This document shows positions 25,468 through 34,835 of a DNA stretch of 64,000 nt, piece by piece. The first letter of the stretch is position 1; each line of letters opens with the position of its first letter. The stretch is from NCBI RefSeq assembly GCF_017355835.1, contig NZ_JAFEWF010000009.1, positions 310,001-374,000 on the forward strand. Reading direction: 5' to 3'. The position numbers were made by a program, and so were the translations under genes. The DNA is from Desertivirga brevis (GTDB lineage: Bacteria > Bacteroidota > Bacteroidia > Sphingobacteriales > Sphingobacteriaceae). Below the pieces are notes generated by a model. The model had not been told where the DNA came from and did no database searches. It worked only from the letters and a program-made list of their open reading frames with translations.

Positions 25468-26424
25468 ATGGAACCTAATCTAAGTGCTACGGAGATTAAC
25501 CGTCAGGTGTCTCTCGTCGAACTTTTGTCCCGGCTCGGCTATCAGCCCAGGAGTAAATCAGGGAAAGAGTTCTTTTATCTTTCTATGATCCGTGATTCGG
25601 ATACCAAACCATCTTTCTGTGTCAACTCGGAATACTCTGTCTGGTTCGATCATGGTCTTGGGCGCGGTGGAAATGTCGTCGAATTTGCCAAGCTGTACTG
25701 GAAGAACCTGGAATTTAAAGAGGTGCTGGAGGAGATTGGCAGAGTGATGAACCTGTCGCCGGTTCCGACACAGGTGCGGAAGGAGTCACGTGAGGAAAAG
25801 CGGCGGAGGTTTCAGAAAGTTCCTCACTATAAAGTCGACGAGACTAAGCCGCTGGGAAACCATCCCTCTATTACTGCTTATCTCAAAAGCCGTGGTGTAT
25901 GGGATGTGGCAGGGGAACGTTTGAAGGAAGTTTATTATCATGTCCTGGACGACAACAATCAGAGGAAGAATTTTTATGCAGCGGGATGGAAAAACGATCT
26001 TGGGGGATGGGAAGTCCGGAATAAATATTTCAAAGGTTGCCTTGGTAAAAAAGCTTTGTCCTTTATACCGGGAGATAAGAATAAGCTACTTGTCTTCGAA
26101 GGGTTCCTGGACTATCTGAGCTGGTTGTTTGAACACAGAAAGTCTCAGGAAAGCGTAATTGTCCTGAATTCCCTGGTTCTTCTGCCCCAGGCTATTGCAA
26201 GGGCCTCCCACTTTGCGGAAGTTTCGATCTTTTTTGACTTCGACAGGAAAGGAAGAGAGGCAACTAAGTCGTTTGTTGAGCAGGTTCCAGGTAGCTCAGA
26301 TCTGTCAGGCCACTACCAGGGACATAATGACTATAATGAGAAACTAATGTCCGAGTTGAACAACCTGGTAAAGGAACCCTTTTCTGAGTATATGGCAAAG
26401 CTGAAGGTTGGATTCAGCAGGTGA
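25468..26424 (+). CDS. Toprim-domain primase-like protein of the ICE
   Basis: 318 residues. N-terminal part (about 1-95) has the CHC2-like layout without the zinc cysteines: SLVELLSRLGYQP..., KEFFYLSMIRDSDTKPSFCVN, WFDHGLGRGGNVVEFAK. The Toprim domain follows with LLVFEGFLDYLSW (E about 213, D about 217) and VSIFFDFDRKGREAT (D-F-D about 253-255). These are the acidic residues of DnaG-type Toprim. Such proteins are standard in Bacteroidota conjugative elements near mob genes and probably prime the transferred strand. Confidence 0.85.
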   Translation: MEPNLSATEINRQVSLVELLSRLGYQPRSKSGKEFFYLSMIRDSDTKPSFCVNSEYSVWFDHGLGRGGNVVEFAKLYWKNLEFKEVLEEIGRVMNLSPVPTQVRKESREEKRRRFQKVPHYKVDETKPLGNHPSITAYLKSRGVWDVAGERLKEVYYHVLDDNNQRKNFYAAGWKNDLGGWEVRNKYFKGCLGKKALSFIPGDKNKLLVFEGFLDYLSWLFEHRKSQESVIVLNSLVLLPQAIARASHFAEVSIFFDFDRKGREATKSFVEQVPGSSDLSGHYQGHNDYNEKLMSELNNLVKEPFSEYMAKLKVGFSR

Positions 26425-26965
26425 ATATCTGCATATTCCTTAATACCTGTATTCCGGTATCTAGATCTGCTTAAATATAGCTGCCTGAATAGTCGTATAT
26501 ATAGATCCGCAGGTATCCCAATATGTAAGTGGCTGTATTATTAAATTAATGAATATAAGAACAGAAGATTATTCTTCTATTTCGATAGCTGTATATCTGT
26601 TTATAGGCTTATTTGGATAGTTAATGATTTAGCTCTCTGTCCTGGCAGATATATGTTTGGTCTGATTTATGGATATAGGGATATCTGTTTTGCCCGATAT
26701 AAATATGTCTCTATTTCTGAGTAGCTGTACATCCGTACTTCAGAATATTTGTCTGTTCACTTTACCATTTATTCCGGTAACTGGTTATGTGTATATATCC
26801 GCTATGATCTTCTGTTACTGATTTCTTCTTCAGATGGAGGAGGTGCTGTTTGTTTTGTAATCTGCAAGTTGTGTCTTTGTACGGACAACCTTCGTTCCCT
26901 CAGATTCTCCTCCAAGACCTGCCTGCCGCAAGCGGGTAATTAGTCGCAACTCCTTTAATTCTTTT
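26425..26965. repeat. AT-rich region with short degenerate repeats; candidate oriT
   Basis: 541 bases without a gene between the primase-like and mob genes. From 26425 to about 26800 short variants of ATATCTG / ATAGCTG / GATATA recur every 10-30 bases (for example 26426, 26457, 26590, 26680, 26686). Near the mob genes CCTGC-CGCAA-GCGGG (about 26924-26938) can form a short hairpin. Position directly upstream of the relaxase operon is where oriT is expected in this element family. The nick site cannot be read. Confidence 0.4.
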
Positions 26966-27328
26966 ATGCTTAAAAGTAAGCGTTTTGAAATCCGGTTGTC
27001 AGAGGAAGAGGCTGAAATGCTCCTGAAGCTGGAGAAGGATCTGAAAACAAACAGATCAGAGCTCGTCCGTCAACGGGTAATTTATGGGAATAATGCAGTC
27101 TTTGTTGATACTAAGCAGCTTTTGGCAACTCTGGATAGGATAGGAGCGGAGCTTGGTCGTTGTGGAAACAACATTAATCAGCTCGCCCGGCATGCCAATA
27201 TTTTAAATAAAGAAGGTAAACTGTCTGCTCCTCTTATTGCTGACTTCAATGCCTTGTTTGATGAGTACATTAAGCTTCAGAGAGAAATGGAAAAAACGCT
27301 TCGTCAACTTTTTCGCTTAATCCGTTAA
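26966..27328 (+). CDS. MobC-like relaxosome protein
   Basis: 120 residues. An N-terminal ribbon-helix-helix (KRFEIRLSEEEAEMLLKLEKDLKTNRSELVRQRVI) is followed by the MobC signature RIGAELGRCGNNINQLARHAN (about 60-80) and a long helix. MobC-type proteins bind oriT and open the duplex for the relaxase. The relaxase gene starts three bases after its stop, so both are translated together. Confidence 0.85.
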   Translation: MLKSKRFEIRLSEEEAEMLLKLEKDLKTNRSELVRQRVIYGNNAVFVDTKQLLATLDRIGAELGRCGNNINQLARHANILNKEGKLSAPLIADFNALFDEYIKLQREMEKTLRQLFRLIR

Positions 27329-27331
27329 GGT

Positions 27332-28381
27332 ATGATTGTAAAGATCCTGAGCAAATCTGCAAGCTTCAATGGCGTAAGGTACAACAGCAATAAGGTGGAT
27401 AAAGACAAAGGGGTATTAATGAAAGTGGCCAATTTTGGTGCTCTTGGTAGTTTGAAAAGTCCCCGGCCTACCGATATTATCAACTATCTGCGAATGGTTT
27501 CCTCAGCAAACAAGAAAGTCAGGTACCCGCAGTTTCATGCCGTGATCTCTTGTAAAGGCCGTGAAAAGACTGCTGCAGAACTTACTGTTCTGGCGGAAGA
27601 ATGGCTTAAAGAAATGGGCTATGGAAATAATCCTTACCTGCTGGTATTCCATAAGGATTCGCAGAACAATCATATTCATATGGTATCGACAAGGGTAGGC
27701 AGGGACGGCAAAAAGATAGACGATTCCTTTGAAAAGATCAGATCCTACAAGGCTCTTCATAAGATAATGGGGGAGGATGAAAGTCTGAAGGCAAAGGAAA
27801 ACTTATCCCGTATTCTTAAATACAACTTTTCCACCCATGCCCAGTTCAGGCTTCTTGCGGAGCTTCTGGGATATCAGGTTAAACAGGGAGAAAAGGATTA
27901 TAGCCTTTGTAAGTTCGGCCGGCAACTGGCCTCCGTTCCTCTTGATACGATTAACGGCGCCATAGCTTCGGCATCTTTTAATGTGGTTCGCCAGCGGCAG
28001 CTGAAAGCAATTGTTGTTAAGTATAAAGCGCAGTTGGACAGTACACTTCATTCCTCCGGGAAGGGGAATTATACTTCGGAGCTTACTGATTACCTTGGGA
28101 AGTCTTTCGGGCTTGAGTTTGTTTTTCATGCAAGTAAAGGAATGCCTCCATATGGATATACGATAATTGATCATTCCAGCCTTTCAGTTTTTAAAGGCGG
28201 CGAGATTCTCCCGCTCCGGCAATTACTTCCTGAGTCTCTGGATACACTGGCGGCTGGCTTTAATAATCCGGTTGAGAGTTCCGGAAGATCTTTCGTTCCT
28301 GATCTTATCCTTAGTCAGGACGTGGATGATGAGTCGGTTCATCAGAAACACCGGAAGAAAAAGAGAAAGCAATCACGATAA
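27332..28381 (+). CDS. Relaxase/mobilization nuclease (MOBP-like)
   Basis: 349 residues. Motif III NNHIHMVSTRVGRDGK carries H114 and H116, with H69 upstream (FHAVIS); the likely nicking tyrosine is in the N-terminal RYNSNKVDK (about Y17). This is the relaxase/mobilization nuclease domain. It cuts one strand at oriT and pilots it to the channel. The C-terminal part is unassigned with a basic tail (KHRKKKRKQSR). Shorter than many MOBP relaxases but the nuclease core is complete. Confidence 0.88.
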   Translation: MIVKILSKSASFNGVRYNSNKVDKDKGVLMKVANFGALGSLKSPRPTDIINYLRMVSSANKKVRYPQFHAVISCKGREKTAAELTVLAEEWLKEMGYGNNPYLLVFHKDSQNNHIHMVSTRVGRDGKKIDDSFEKIRSYKALHKIMGEDESLKAKENLSRILKYNFSTHAQFRLLAELLGYQVKQGEKDYSLCKFGRQLASVPLDTINGAIASASFNVVRQRQLKAIVVKYKAQLDSTLHSSGKGNYTSELTDYLGKSFGLEFVFHASKGMPPYGYTIIDHSSLSVFKGGEILPLRQLLPESLDTLAAGFNNPVESSGRSFVPDLILSQDVDDESVHQKHRKKKRKQSR

Positions 28382-28390
28382 TTTACAGCT

Positions 28391-29020
28391 ATGCTAATAA
28401 TAATTGGAAACCAAAAAGGAGGAGCAGGTAAAAGCACTATAACTTTGCTTCTTGCCTATTACCTGAGCCTGCTTAAGAAACAAAAGGTGATAGTGCTGGA
28501 TATGGATTACCAGCAATCTATCGCATCAAAAGCAGAGAAAGCAAAGATCCTGGATGATCCTCCCCTGTATGAAGTCGTTCCTGCAGACCTGAAGCATTTT
28601 CCTGCAATGTATGAGATCATGAAGAATAATAAACGGGAATACGTTCTGATAGATCTGCCGGGTAAAATGGATGATGATGGTCTCATTCCCGTATTTAGCA
28701 GGGCAGACCTCATTTTCTGTCCATTTTCCTATGATGAACTTTCTGTCGACTCAACCCTGCTTTTTACCATGGTTGTGCGGAAGATCAACCCTCGCATTTC
28801 CTTCGTCTTTCTGCCAAACAGGATTAAGAATACCGTACGTTACGAGACGAAAATCGAGGTGGATAAACTTTTGACTGATTTCGGCCCTATTGCTCCGGCA
28901 ATCTCCGACAGAGTAGATTTTCAGCGTATAACTACGTTCAATATTCCTGTCGTGCTGGCTCCTGTTATTATACCCGTTCTGGATTTGATTTATGATCAGT
29001 ATTTAAAATTGAAGGAATAA
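28391..29020 (+). CDS. traA: ParA-family ATPase (TraA-like)
   Basis: 209 residues. Deviant Walker A KGGAGKST at 9-16, VIVLDMDYQQS (switch I region, about 33-43) and VLIDLPGKMDD (about 84-94). Typical of ParA/MinD ATPases that head the tra operon in CTnDOT-like elements, where it is called TraA. May position the element or the transfer machinery at the pole or membrane. Starts 9 bases after the relaxase stop. Confidence 0.85.
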   Translation: MLIIIGNQKGGAGKSTITLLLAYYLSLLKKQKVIVLDMDYQQSIASKAEKAKILDDPPLYEVVPADLKHFPAMYEIMKNNKREYVLIDLPGKMDDDGLIPVFSRADLIFCPFSYDELSVDSTLLFTMVVRKINPRISFVFLPNRIKNTVRYETKIEVDKLLTDFGPIAPAISDRVDFQRITTFNIPVVLAPVIIPVLDLIYDQYLKLKE

Positions 29021-29022
29021 TT

Positions 29023-29364
29023 ATGAATGAAATTAAATCACTGGCTGATCAGATCAGGGAAAGTATAAAGAACGGGGAACAGGTTTCCGGCAAGGAGGGT
29101 AAATCTTCGGGCAGGAAAAAGACAAAGGCAGCCAATCAGGCAATAGAACAGATGCTTCAGCAAATGCTTTCTCATCAGCTGACCGGTACGGAAAAACTGC
29201 TTATCCGCCTGGATGACCGGACACTCTTTCTGCTTAAGCAGCTTAAAGTAACCAGAGGAGTAGATATGAATAAGGCGATTTCCTATATGGTAAAGATCTT
29301 CATTGAAAGTACTCCTGATCTTACAAAGTATATTAAAGAATCTATTAATACCCTCGAACTATGA
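29023..29364 (+). CDS. DUF3408/TraB-like small protein
   Basis: 113 residues. Basic, low-complexity N-terminal region (SGKEGKSSGRKKTKAANQ), then LLIRLDDRTLFLLKQLKVTRGVDMNKAISYMVKIFIE, a ribbon-helix-helix-like DNA-binding end. It follows ParA by two bases, which matches a ParA/ParB-like centromere-binder arrangement and the TraA-TraB order in CTn elements. Overlaps the next gene by four bases (ATGA). Confidence 0.7.
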   Translation: MNEIKSLADQIRESIKNGEQVSGKEGKSSGRKKTKAANQAIEQMLQQMLSHQLTGTEKLLIRLDDRTLFLLKQLKVTRGVDMNKAISYMVKIFIESTPDLTKYIKESINTLEL

Positions 29365-29693
29365 AATGGTCCCAGTTCTTACTTTATCTCAGCAGCATTT
29401 ATATGCTCTATTACAGCATAAACTTCCTGTTTGACTTTCTCCGATTTAAAAGATATGAGCGGCAGGTCCCGGAAGATGAGACAATATTCTTTGCCGGGGA
29501 AGTTGAACCAACGCTGGTAGTGACGCAGGATGAACCGGTTGAGGTAGCAAAGCCTCCGTCAGTTAATCCCGTTATTATAAGTTCATATCCGATAGAAGAT
29601 TTGCAATCTACAGGTGGAGTGAGCTTGAAAGAGCTTTTCGAACTTGCCAAACAGGATGTTATCCAGCTTACCAGGCCTATCCCATTCGTTTAA
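29361..29693 (+). CDS. Small membrane protein of the tra operon (TraC/D position)
   Basis: 110 residues with one N-terminal membrane segment (LLYLSSIYMLYYSINFLFDFL, about 6-26), then a proline/valine-rich periplasmic or cytosolic stretch and a C-terminal SLKELFELAKQDV helix. No domain name is certain. ATGA overlap with the previous gene shows translational coupling. Confidence 0.65.
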   Translation: MKWSQFLLYLSSIYMLYYSINFLFDFLRFKRYERQVPEDETIFFAGEVEPTLVVTQDEPVEVAKPPSVNPVIISSYPIEDLQSTGGVSLKELFELAKQDVIQLTRPIPFV

Positions 29694-29796
29694 ACTCCTG
29701 ATTATCCTGTTCAGGTTTTACGCTTTCCTCCTTTAACAAGCCCACCGGCTTCAGCGCTCCGGCGTTTATATCTCCCTATTTTTAATTTCTTTTTCA

Positions 29797-30108
29797 ATGA
29801 CTGAAAAGTTGAAAAACCTATTCGTCGTGGCTGTGCTATTTCTGGTTACAGCCCAAAGTGCCTTCGCTCAGGGAGGCGGTTCTACCGGGATCAATGCAGC
29901 GACTTCTTCGCTTACCAGTTATGTCGATCCGGTCTCAGCCCTCATTCTTGCAATCGGGGCAGTCGTTGGTCTTATCGGCGGTGTTCGTGTTTACATTAAA
30001 TGGAACTCCGGAGATCAGGACATCAACAAGGAAATCATGTCCTGGGGCGGCTCCTGCCTTTTCCTGGTACTGGTTTCGGTAGTCATCAAAGCTTTCTTCG
30101 GAGTTTAA
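29797..30108 (+). CDS. traE: TraE, DUF4134 pilin-like membrane protein
   Basis: 103 residues. Signal peptide (VVAVLFLVTAQSAFAQ) then a glycine-rich stretch and two hydrophobic helices (ALILAIGAVVGLIGGVRVYI and GGSCLFLVLVSVVIKAFF) with the loop KWNSGDQDINKEIMSWGG, diagnostic of DUF4134. It resembles VirB2/VirB3-type subunits of the conjugation channel. Stop and next start overlap by one base (TAATG). Confidence 0.88.
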   Translation: MTEKLKNLFVVAVLFLVTAQSAFAQGGGSTGINAATSSLTSYVDPVSALILAIGAVVGLIGGVRVYIKWNSGDQDINKEIMSWGGSCLFLVLVSVVIKAFFGV

Positions 30109-30437
30109 TGAGGTCTACATTTCCAATTTATAAGGGGCTGCAACGGCCCCTTATTTACCGGGGATTCAAAGGCAGGTTTATCTACTGGGGAATCGGTTCG
30201 CTTCTGGCCGGCCTGATATGTGGCGGAACTACTGTCGCTATTGGCAATATGTACCTTGGCGCCGTAATGACGATCTTAATCATTGCAGCTGGTCTTACTC
30301 TTACCTATTTCCGTCAGAAAGAGGGGCTTTATTCCAAATCCCGCCACCCGGGAATCTTTGTCTGTCCAACTAAACTTCGATTGCATTATGAAAGCAGGAA
30401 AAAACACCTTCTCCCTTCCTTACGCGGGAATAGATAA
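30108..30437 (+). CDS. traF: TraF, DUF4133 inner-membrane protein
   Basis: 109 residues from the ATG at 30108. FPIYKGLQRPLIYRGFKGRFIYWGIGSLL is the DUF4133 signature, with membrane helices at about 24-44 and 50-68 and a basic tail. VirB3-like partner of the TraG ATPase. Its last 50 bases overlap the TraG start, unusually long coupling. Confidence 0.85.
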   Translation: MRSTFPIYKGLQRPLIYRGFKGRFIYWGIGSLLAGLICGGTTVAIGNMYLGAVMTILIIAAGLTLTYFRQKEGLYSKSRHPGIFVCPTKLRLHYESRKKHLLPSLRGNR

Positions 30438-32850
30438 TGATCGAGGCAAAGCTGTCCTCTACACTATGGGCGGCGAATTTTCCGTCGTTTTCGAACTGAA
30501 AAATCCGGTTCTTCAGTACACACCGGACCCGGATCTGTATGAAAACTTTCACCTGCTGATGCTTAATCTCGTTAAAATACTGGGTGAAGGATACATTATT
30601 CAGAAACAGGATCTTTTCGTTCGCGATAGTTTTCAGGGACGGGAATCTGAAGAGTTCCTGACTCAGAAATATAATCAGCATTTCAGGGGACGCTGCTGTA
30701 TCCGGCTTAAAACATATCTGGTTATTACCCGCCGCGTTCGAAAGGGCGCTTTTTTTGTTTATGACGGTAACGCTCTGAATCAGTTTCATGAGCATATCGC
30801 AAAAGTTTGGGATTTGCTGGGATCTGCTGGCATTGATTGCCGCCTGCTGGAGGACGCTGAGATTGATACATATTTGAAGAGACTTATGGCCCTGGACTTT
30901 ACCAGCGGAAATATTGTATTGAACAATTTCCGGTCAACGCCCAGTCAGTTGGAAAGCGGGACTAAAGCTATTCGTATTATCAGCCTTGTTGATTCTGAAA
31001 CTGTTGATCTTCCTGAATCTGTTAGTCCATATACTCTTCGGTCAGAGGGAACTGAGCTTCGGAATTTTCCCTGTGATAATATGACCTTTCTGGCAACTGT
31101 TCCTCAGGCAGATATTGTACTCTATAACCAGGTAATTGAGATACCTCCTCAGCAATCGACCCTTCACAAACTGGAACTGAAGAAGAAGAGGCATTCAGGA
31201 GTACCTGATCCTGCTAACCTACTCTGTGTGGAGGATATTGCAAAGTTGCTGGGGGATGTCGCCAGGGATAATCAGCTGATCGTTTATGCTCACTTTTCAA
31301 TAGCGGTTTCTTCTCCACTTGAGCTTATTGATAAGGCAGTCAATTATATTGAATCTGCACTTTTTCAAAATGGCATCATCCCTTCCGCAAATGCCTATAA
31401 CCAGCTGGAACTTTTCCGCTGTCTTCTTCCGGGAAATTCTGTTGCCTTGAAAGAGTATGATAAATTTCTCACAACCGCCGAAGCCAGTATCTGCCTGCTG
31501 TTCAAGGAGCGTTTTCTTCAGGATGAAGCATCTGATTTTCTTATTTATTTTACCGACCGTCAGGGTATTCCGGTCGGTTTGGATCCTTCAGACCTGCCAC
31601 TTCGCACGGGCAGGATGAACAACAGAAACAGATTTGTGCTGGGACCGTCAGGATCTGGAAAAAGCTTCCTGATGAACAGCCTCATTCAGCAATACATGAA
31701 CTACAATATGGATGTGGTCATTGTTGATACGGGCCATTCCTACTCGGGGCTCTGTTCCTATTTCAATGGAAGGTATATCACCTATTCGGAGAAAAAGCCC
31801 ATTACCATGAATCCCTTTTTAATGCATCCCGACGAGTACAATATCGAGAAAAAGGACTTTCTGTGTACCCTGATCGGACTGCTGTGGAAGGGATCGGAGG
31901 GTGATTTGAACGGAGTTGAGCGGGACGTTGTTTCCAGTACCCTTAGTGCCTACTATTCCTGCTATTTCAATTTATCCGGGGATCCTGAACCTCAAGTCTC
32001 GGAACTTAGCTTTAATTCATTTTATGATTTTGCTGTTCAAAGGATACCTGAAATTAAGAAAGAGGAACGTATCCACTTCGATCTTGATGAATTCAGGTAC
32101 GTGCTGAAAAAGTTCTATAGGGGCGGGGAGTTTGACAGCATCCTGAATGAAGCATCTGACTCTTCTCTCTTTTCTGAGCGCTTCGTCGTTTTCGAAATCG
32201 ACGCGGTAAAGGAAAATAAGATACTCTTTCCGATTGTCACCCTGATTATTATGGATGTCTTTATCCAGAAAATGCGAAACCGGAAGGAACAGCGAAAGGC
32301 GCTTATCATTGAAGAAGCATGGAAAGCAATTGCTTCCCCATTGATGTCCGGTTATATATTGTACCTCTATAAGACAGTTCGTAAGTTCTGGGGAGAGGCT
32401 ATCGTAGTGACGCAGGAACTTTCTGACATTCTCGGAAATGCGGTAGTTAAGGACAGTATCCTGAGTAATTCAGACACCGTATTCCTGCTGGATCAGTCGA
32501 AGTTCCGGGAGAACTACGCGGAGATAGCGCGGCTGCTTGCCATTTCGGAAGTGGAACAACAAAAGATCTTTACCATTAACAAGCTTAATAACAGGGAAGG
32601 TCGCAGGTTTAAAGAGGTTTATATCCGCAGAGGTACAGTAGGGGAGGTTTACGGTGTAGAGGTTTCTATTTATCAGTATCTGGCATATACTACTGAGAAG
32701 CCTGAAAAAACAGCGGTGGAAATCTATGTAGATCACTATGCTTCTTACCAGCAGGGGCTGGAGGCTCTTGTTTCTGACCTGGAAACGAGCAGCCTTTCAT
32801 TAACTGACTTTGTTAAAAGGGTCAATGCGGGAAAAGTCCCGCTCTATTAA
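30388..32850 (+). CDS. traG: TraG, VirB4-like conjugation ATPase
   Basis: 820 residues from ATG 30388 (KAGKNTFSLPYAGIDNDRG is the usual TraG start; an earlier in-frame ATG at 30283 would add 35 unrelated residues). Walker A LGPSGSGKSF near 417-426 and Walker B KALIIEEAW near 635-643, followed by VVTQELSDIL. It powers assembly and substrate passage of the type IV secretion channel at the inner membrane. The start lies inside traF. Confidence 0.93.
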   Translation: MKAGKNTFSLPYAGIDNDRGKAVLYTMGGEFSVVFELKNPVLQYTPDPDLYENFHLLMLNLVKILGEGYIIQKQDLFVRDSFQGRESEEFLTQKYNQHFRGRCCIRLKTYLVITRRVRKGAFFVYDGNALNQFHEHIAKVWDLLGSAGIDCRLLEDAEIDTYLKRLMALDFTSGNIVLNNFRSTPSQLESGTKAIRIISLVDSETVDLPESVSPYTLRSEGTELRNFPCDNMTFLATVPQADIVLYNQVIEIPPQQSTLHKLELKKKRHSGVPDPANLLCVEDIAKLLGDVARDNQLIVYAHFSIAVSSPLELIDKAVNYIESALFQNGIIPSANAYNQLELFRCLLPGNSVALKEYDKFLTTAEASICLLFKERFLQDEASDFLIYFTDRQGIPVGLDPSDLPLRTGRMNNRNRFVLGPSGSGKSFLMNSLIQQYMNYNMDVVIVDTGHSYSGLCSYFNGRYITYSEKKPITMNPFLMHPDEYNIEKKDFLCTLIGLLWKGSEGDLNGVERDVVSSTLSAYYSCYFNLSGDPEPQVSELSFNSFYDFAVQRIPEIKKEERIHFDLDEFRYVLKKFYRGGEFDSILNEASDSSLFSERFVVFEIDAVKENKILFPIVTLIIMDVFIQKMRNRKEQRKALIIEEAWKAIASPLMSGYILYLYKTVRKFWGEAIVVTQELSDILGNAVVKDSILSNSDTVFLLDQSKFRENYAEIARLLAISEVEQQKIFTINKLNNREGRRFKEVYIRRGTVGEVYGVEVSIYQYLAYTTEKPEKTAVEIYVDHYASYQQGLEALVSDLETSSLSLTDFVKRVNAGKVPLY

Positions 32851-32871
32851 TTCATTTCAACTCTCTAAACC

Positions 32872-33531
32872 ATGAAATTTTTTATTGTACTGCTCCTCGT
32901 CCTTGCAGGGGGAAGGAGCACTGGTCAGATATATTTCGATCCGGCAGTTGCTGGAGCCACTGCCGCCCACTCGGCAATTATCAATAGCCAGCTCGAAAAG
33001 ACAAACAGCAATCTTACCCTGATCCAGAAAGGGCAGCTGGCGGTTACCGGTCAGCTGGTGATCGTCAACGACCTGCAGGATAAGATTTATAAGGGTCTGA
33101 GCGAAGTGGCCGGCGTTGTAAAATCACTGCTAGCCGTCAGGGACATTACGGAGATCACATCAGATATTATCGAGGATGCCAACAAAACTTTGCAGATCGC
33201 TCAGGGAAATCCTGTTTTGCTGCTTTTTGCTGAGAAAGGCGCCCGGGAGTTTAAAGCAAGGGCGGGCACGATAGCAGCTGAAGCGAGCTCCTTTGTTTTA
33301 AGAGGTGGAAAAGATAACCTGATGGATTCGGGAGAACGGGCAAAACTTCTCAATAAAATACGCACCGAACTGATTATTCTTCGCGGAGTCGCCTACGGAA
33401 TGCATCGTTCCATGTTCTGGGCAAAGCAGCGTGGTATTTTCAAATCGCTTAACCCCTATGCCGGCTTTATCAATATCGACAGAAAGATAGCCGATGATAT
33501 TATCAGGAATACTAAATACTTAAAAAAATGA
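32872..33531 (+). CDS. Secreted tra-operon protein, member 1 of a four-gene set
   Basis: 219 residues. Signal peptide ends near GGRSTGQ. A long helical body holds VLLLFAEKGAREFKARAGTI and MHRSMFWAKQRGIFKSLNP, and the C-terminus is FINIDRKIADDIIRNTKYLKK without the last residues. It occupies the TraI place between TraG and TraJ, but sequence is unlike the DUF4141 TraI that I know. Closest visible relative is member 3. ATGA overlap with the next gene. Confidence 0.75.
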   Translation: MKFFIVLLLVLAGGRSTGQIYFDPAVAGATAAHSAIINSQLEKTNSNLTLIQKGQLAVTGQLVIVNDLQDKIYKGLSEVAGVVKSLLAVRDITEITSDIIEDANKTLQIAQGNPVLLLFAEKGAREFKARAGTIAAEASSFVLRGGKDNLMDSGERAKLLNKIRTELIILRGVAYGMHRSMFWAKQRGIFKSLNPYAGFINIDRKIADDIIRNTKYLKK

Positions 33532-34169
33532 AATGGTTACTGGCAGGACTTCTATTTCTACAGCTTCCGCTTTTTGCTCAGATTAATGTTGAGCTGCTTC
33601 ATCAGCTGGTTGCCGAAAGCAAATCCGAACATTCAAAACAGACAAAGACCAGGGACCGGCAGGGCCAGGTAAGCGCAGGAGAGGAGCTTAACCGCTCCAA
33701 AGTGGAGAAGCTGAAAGACCGGTACCGGCAGCTTAAGAACCGCTTTCATACCCTCGGCATGGCAATAGATGCCGGTCAGATTGGAATTAAAGCAGCACCT
33801 CTTGTTGAAGAGATCGTTCGTCACCAAACCATTATTGTGGAACAGGCTCAGAAAAAGCCTTATCTCATTCCGCTTGCTATCGAAACCCAGGAGGATCTTG
33901 TCAATAAGTCGCGGTCATTGGCAAAGTACCTGATTGGTCTTTCTGTGAGTTTCGGAGATCTGAACCAGATGAAGCAAAGCGACCGGAACCTCCTTTTCCG
34001 GCATGTGCTTACCCAGCTTCAGCGAATCGCTGCTACTTCAAGGGAACTGGCTCTGAACATGACCCGGAGCCGTCCTTCAAGCCCGGATAGTCCATTTTCT
34101 GATTTTATCAATCAGGATAAAAAGCTGGTCAATGACATCATGGAGAAAGTCAAAATTCTAAAGAAATAG
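33528..34169 (+). CDS. Secreted tra-operon protein, member 2
   Basis: 213 residues. Signal peptide MKWLLAGLLFLQLPLFA. A charged, coiled-coil-like segment (SKVEKLKDRYRQLKNRFHTL) follows, then helices around PYLIPLAIETQEDLVNKS and a C-terminal FINQDKKLVNDIMEKVKIL, which matches the end of members 1 and 3. The most divergent of the first three. Translationally coupled to member 1. Confidence 0.72.
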   Translation: MKWLLAGLLFLQLPLFAQINVELLHQLVAESKSEHSKQTKTRDRQGQVSAGEELNRSKVEKLKDRYRQLKNRFHTLGMAIDAGQIGIKAAPLVEEIVRHQTIIVEQAQKKPYLIPLAIETQEDLVNKSRSLAKYLIGLSVSFGDLNQMKQSDRNLLFRHVLTQLQRIAATSRELALNMTRSRPSSPDSPFSDFINQDKKLVNDIMEKVKILKK

Positions 34170-34172
34170 TAT

Positions 34173-34835
34173 ATGAAACTGCTGCTCCTGTGTTTCCTGC
34201 TACCCTGTTTAGGATATAGTCAGGTGGTGATCTATGACCCCGGTCACTTTCAAATCGTGAATGAAAATGGTGTTTCCCGTTTCTCTGCAGAAATTACTCA
34301 TAACAATTACCTGCGCTCTGTCAACCGTAATCTGGATGATATCAATCTGAATATGACCGCTGTTATCCTGGTTCAGAATATGATCAGAAACAGCCTCACT
34401 CAGATTGATCAGGCTCTGCGGTCGGGGCTCGCCGTTCGGCAACTGACTATGATCGGCCAGGAAATCCTGGCCGAATGCGAGCAAATGATTCAGGTTGCCC
34501 GATCCAGTCCTCACTTACTGCTCTTTGCTGAGGAGGCTGCCAGGCAGCTTAAGTTAAGGGCCGTAAGACTGGCCGCTGAGGTTGCAGAATTTATTCAGAA
34601 GGAAGGTGATCAGGTGATGATGGACTACCACAAACGGGATGAGTTGCTGCGAAAAATAATCCTGGAAATGAAAGTAATAAGGGCGCTTTGCTTTAGTATC
34701 CACCGCTCGGTCTACTGGGCTGCTGCCAGGGGATTTATCAGGTCTGTTAACCCTTTCCAGCATTTTATTAATCAAGACAGGCGACTTGCCGAAGAGATTA
34801 TCCGCAATTATAAACGATTAAATAGCAAATTATGA
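34173..34835 (+). CDS. Secreted tra-operon protein, member 3
   Basis: 220 residues. Signal peptide ends near LGYSQ. Shares with member 1 the block PHLLLFAEEAARQLKLRAVR, the block IHRSVYWAAARGFIRSVNP and the end FINQDRRLAEEIIRNYKRL. Periplasmic or outer-membrane-facing helical protein. ATGA overlap with member 4. Gene duplication inside the operon is the simplest origin. Confidence 0.75.
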   Translation: MKLLLLCFLLPCLGYSQVVIYDPGHFQIVNENGVSRFSAEITHNNYLRSVNRNLDDINLNMTAVILVQNMIRNSLTQIDQALRSGLAVRQLTMIGQEILAECEQMIQVARSSPHLLLFAEEAARQLKLRAVRLAAEVAEFIQKEGDQVMMDYHKRDELLRKIILEMKVIRALCFSIHRSVYWAAARGFIRSVNPFQHFINQDRRLAEEIIRNYKRLNSKL

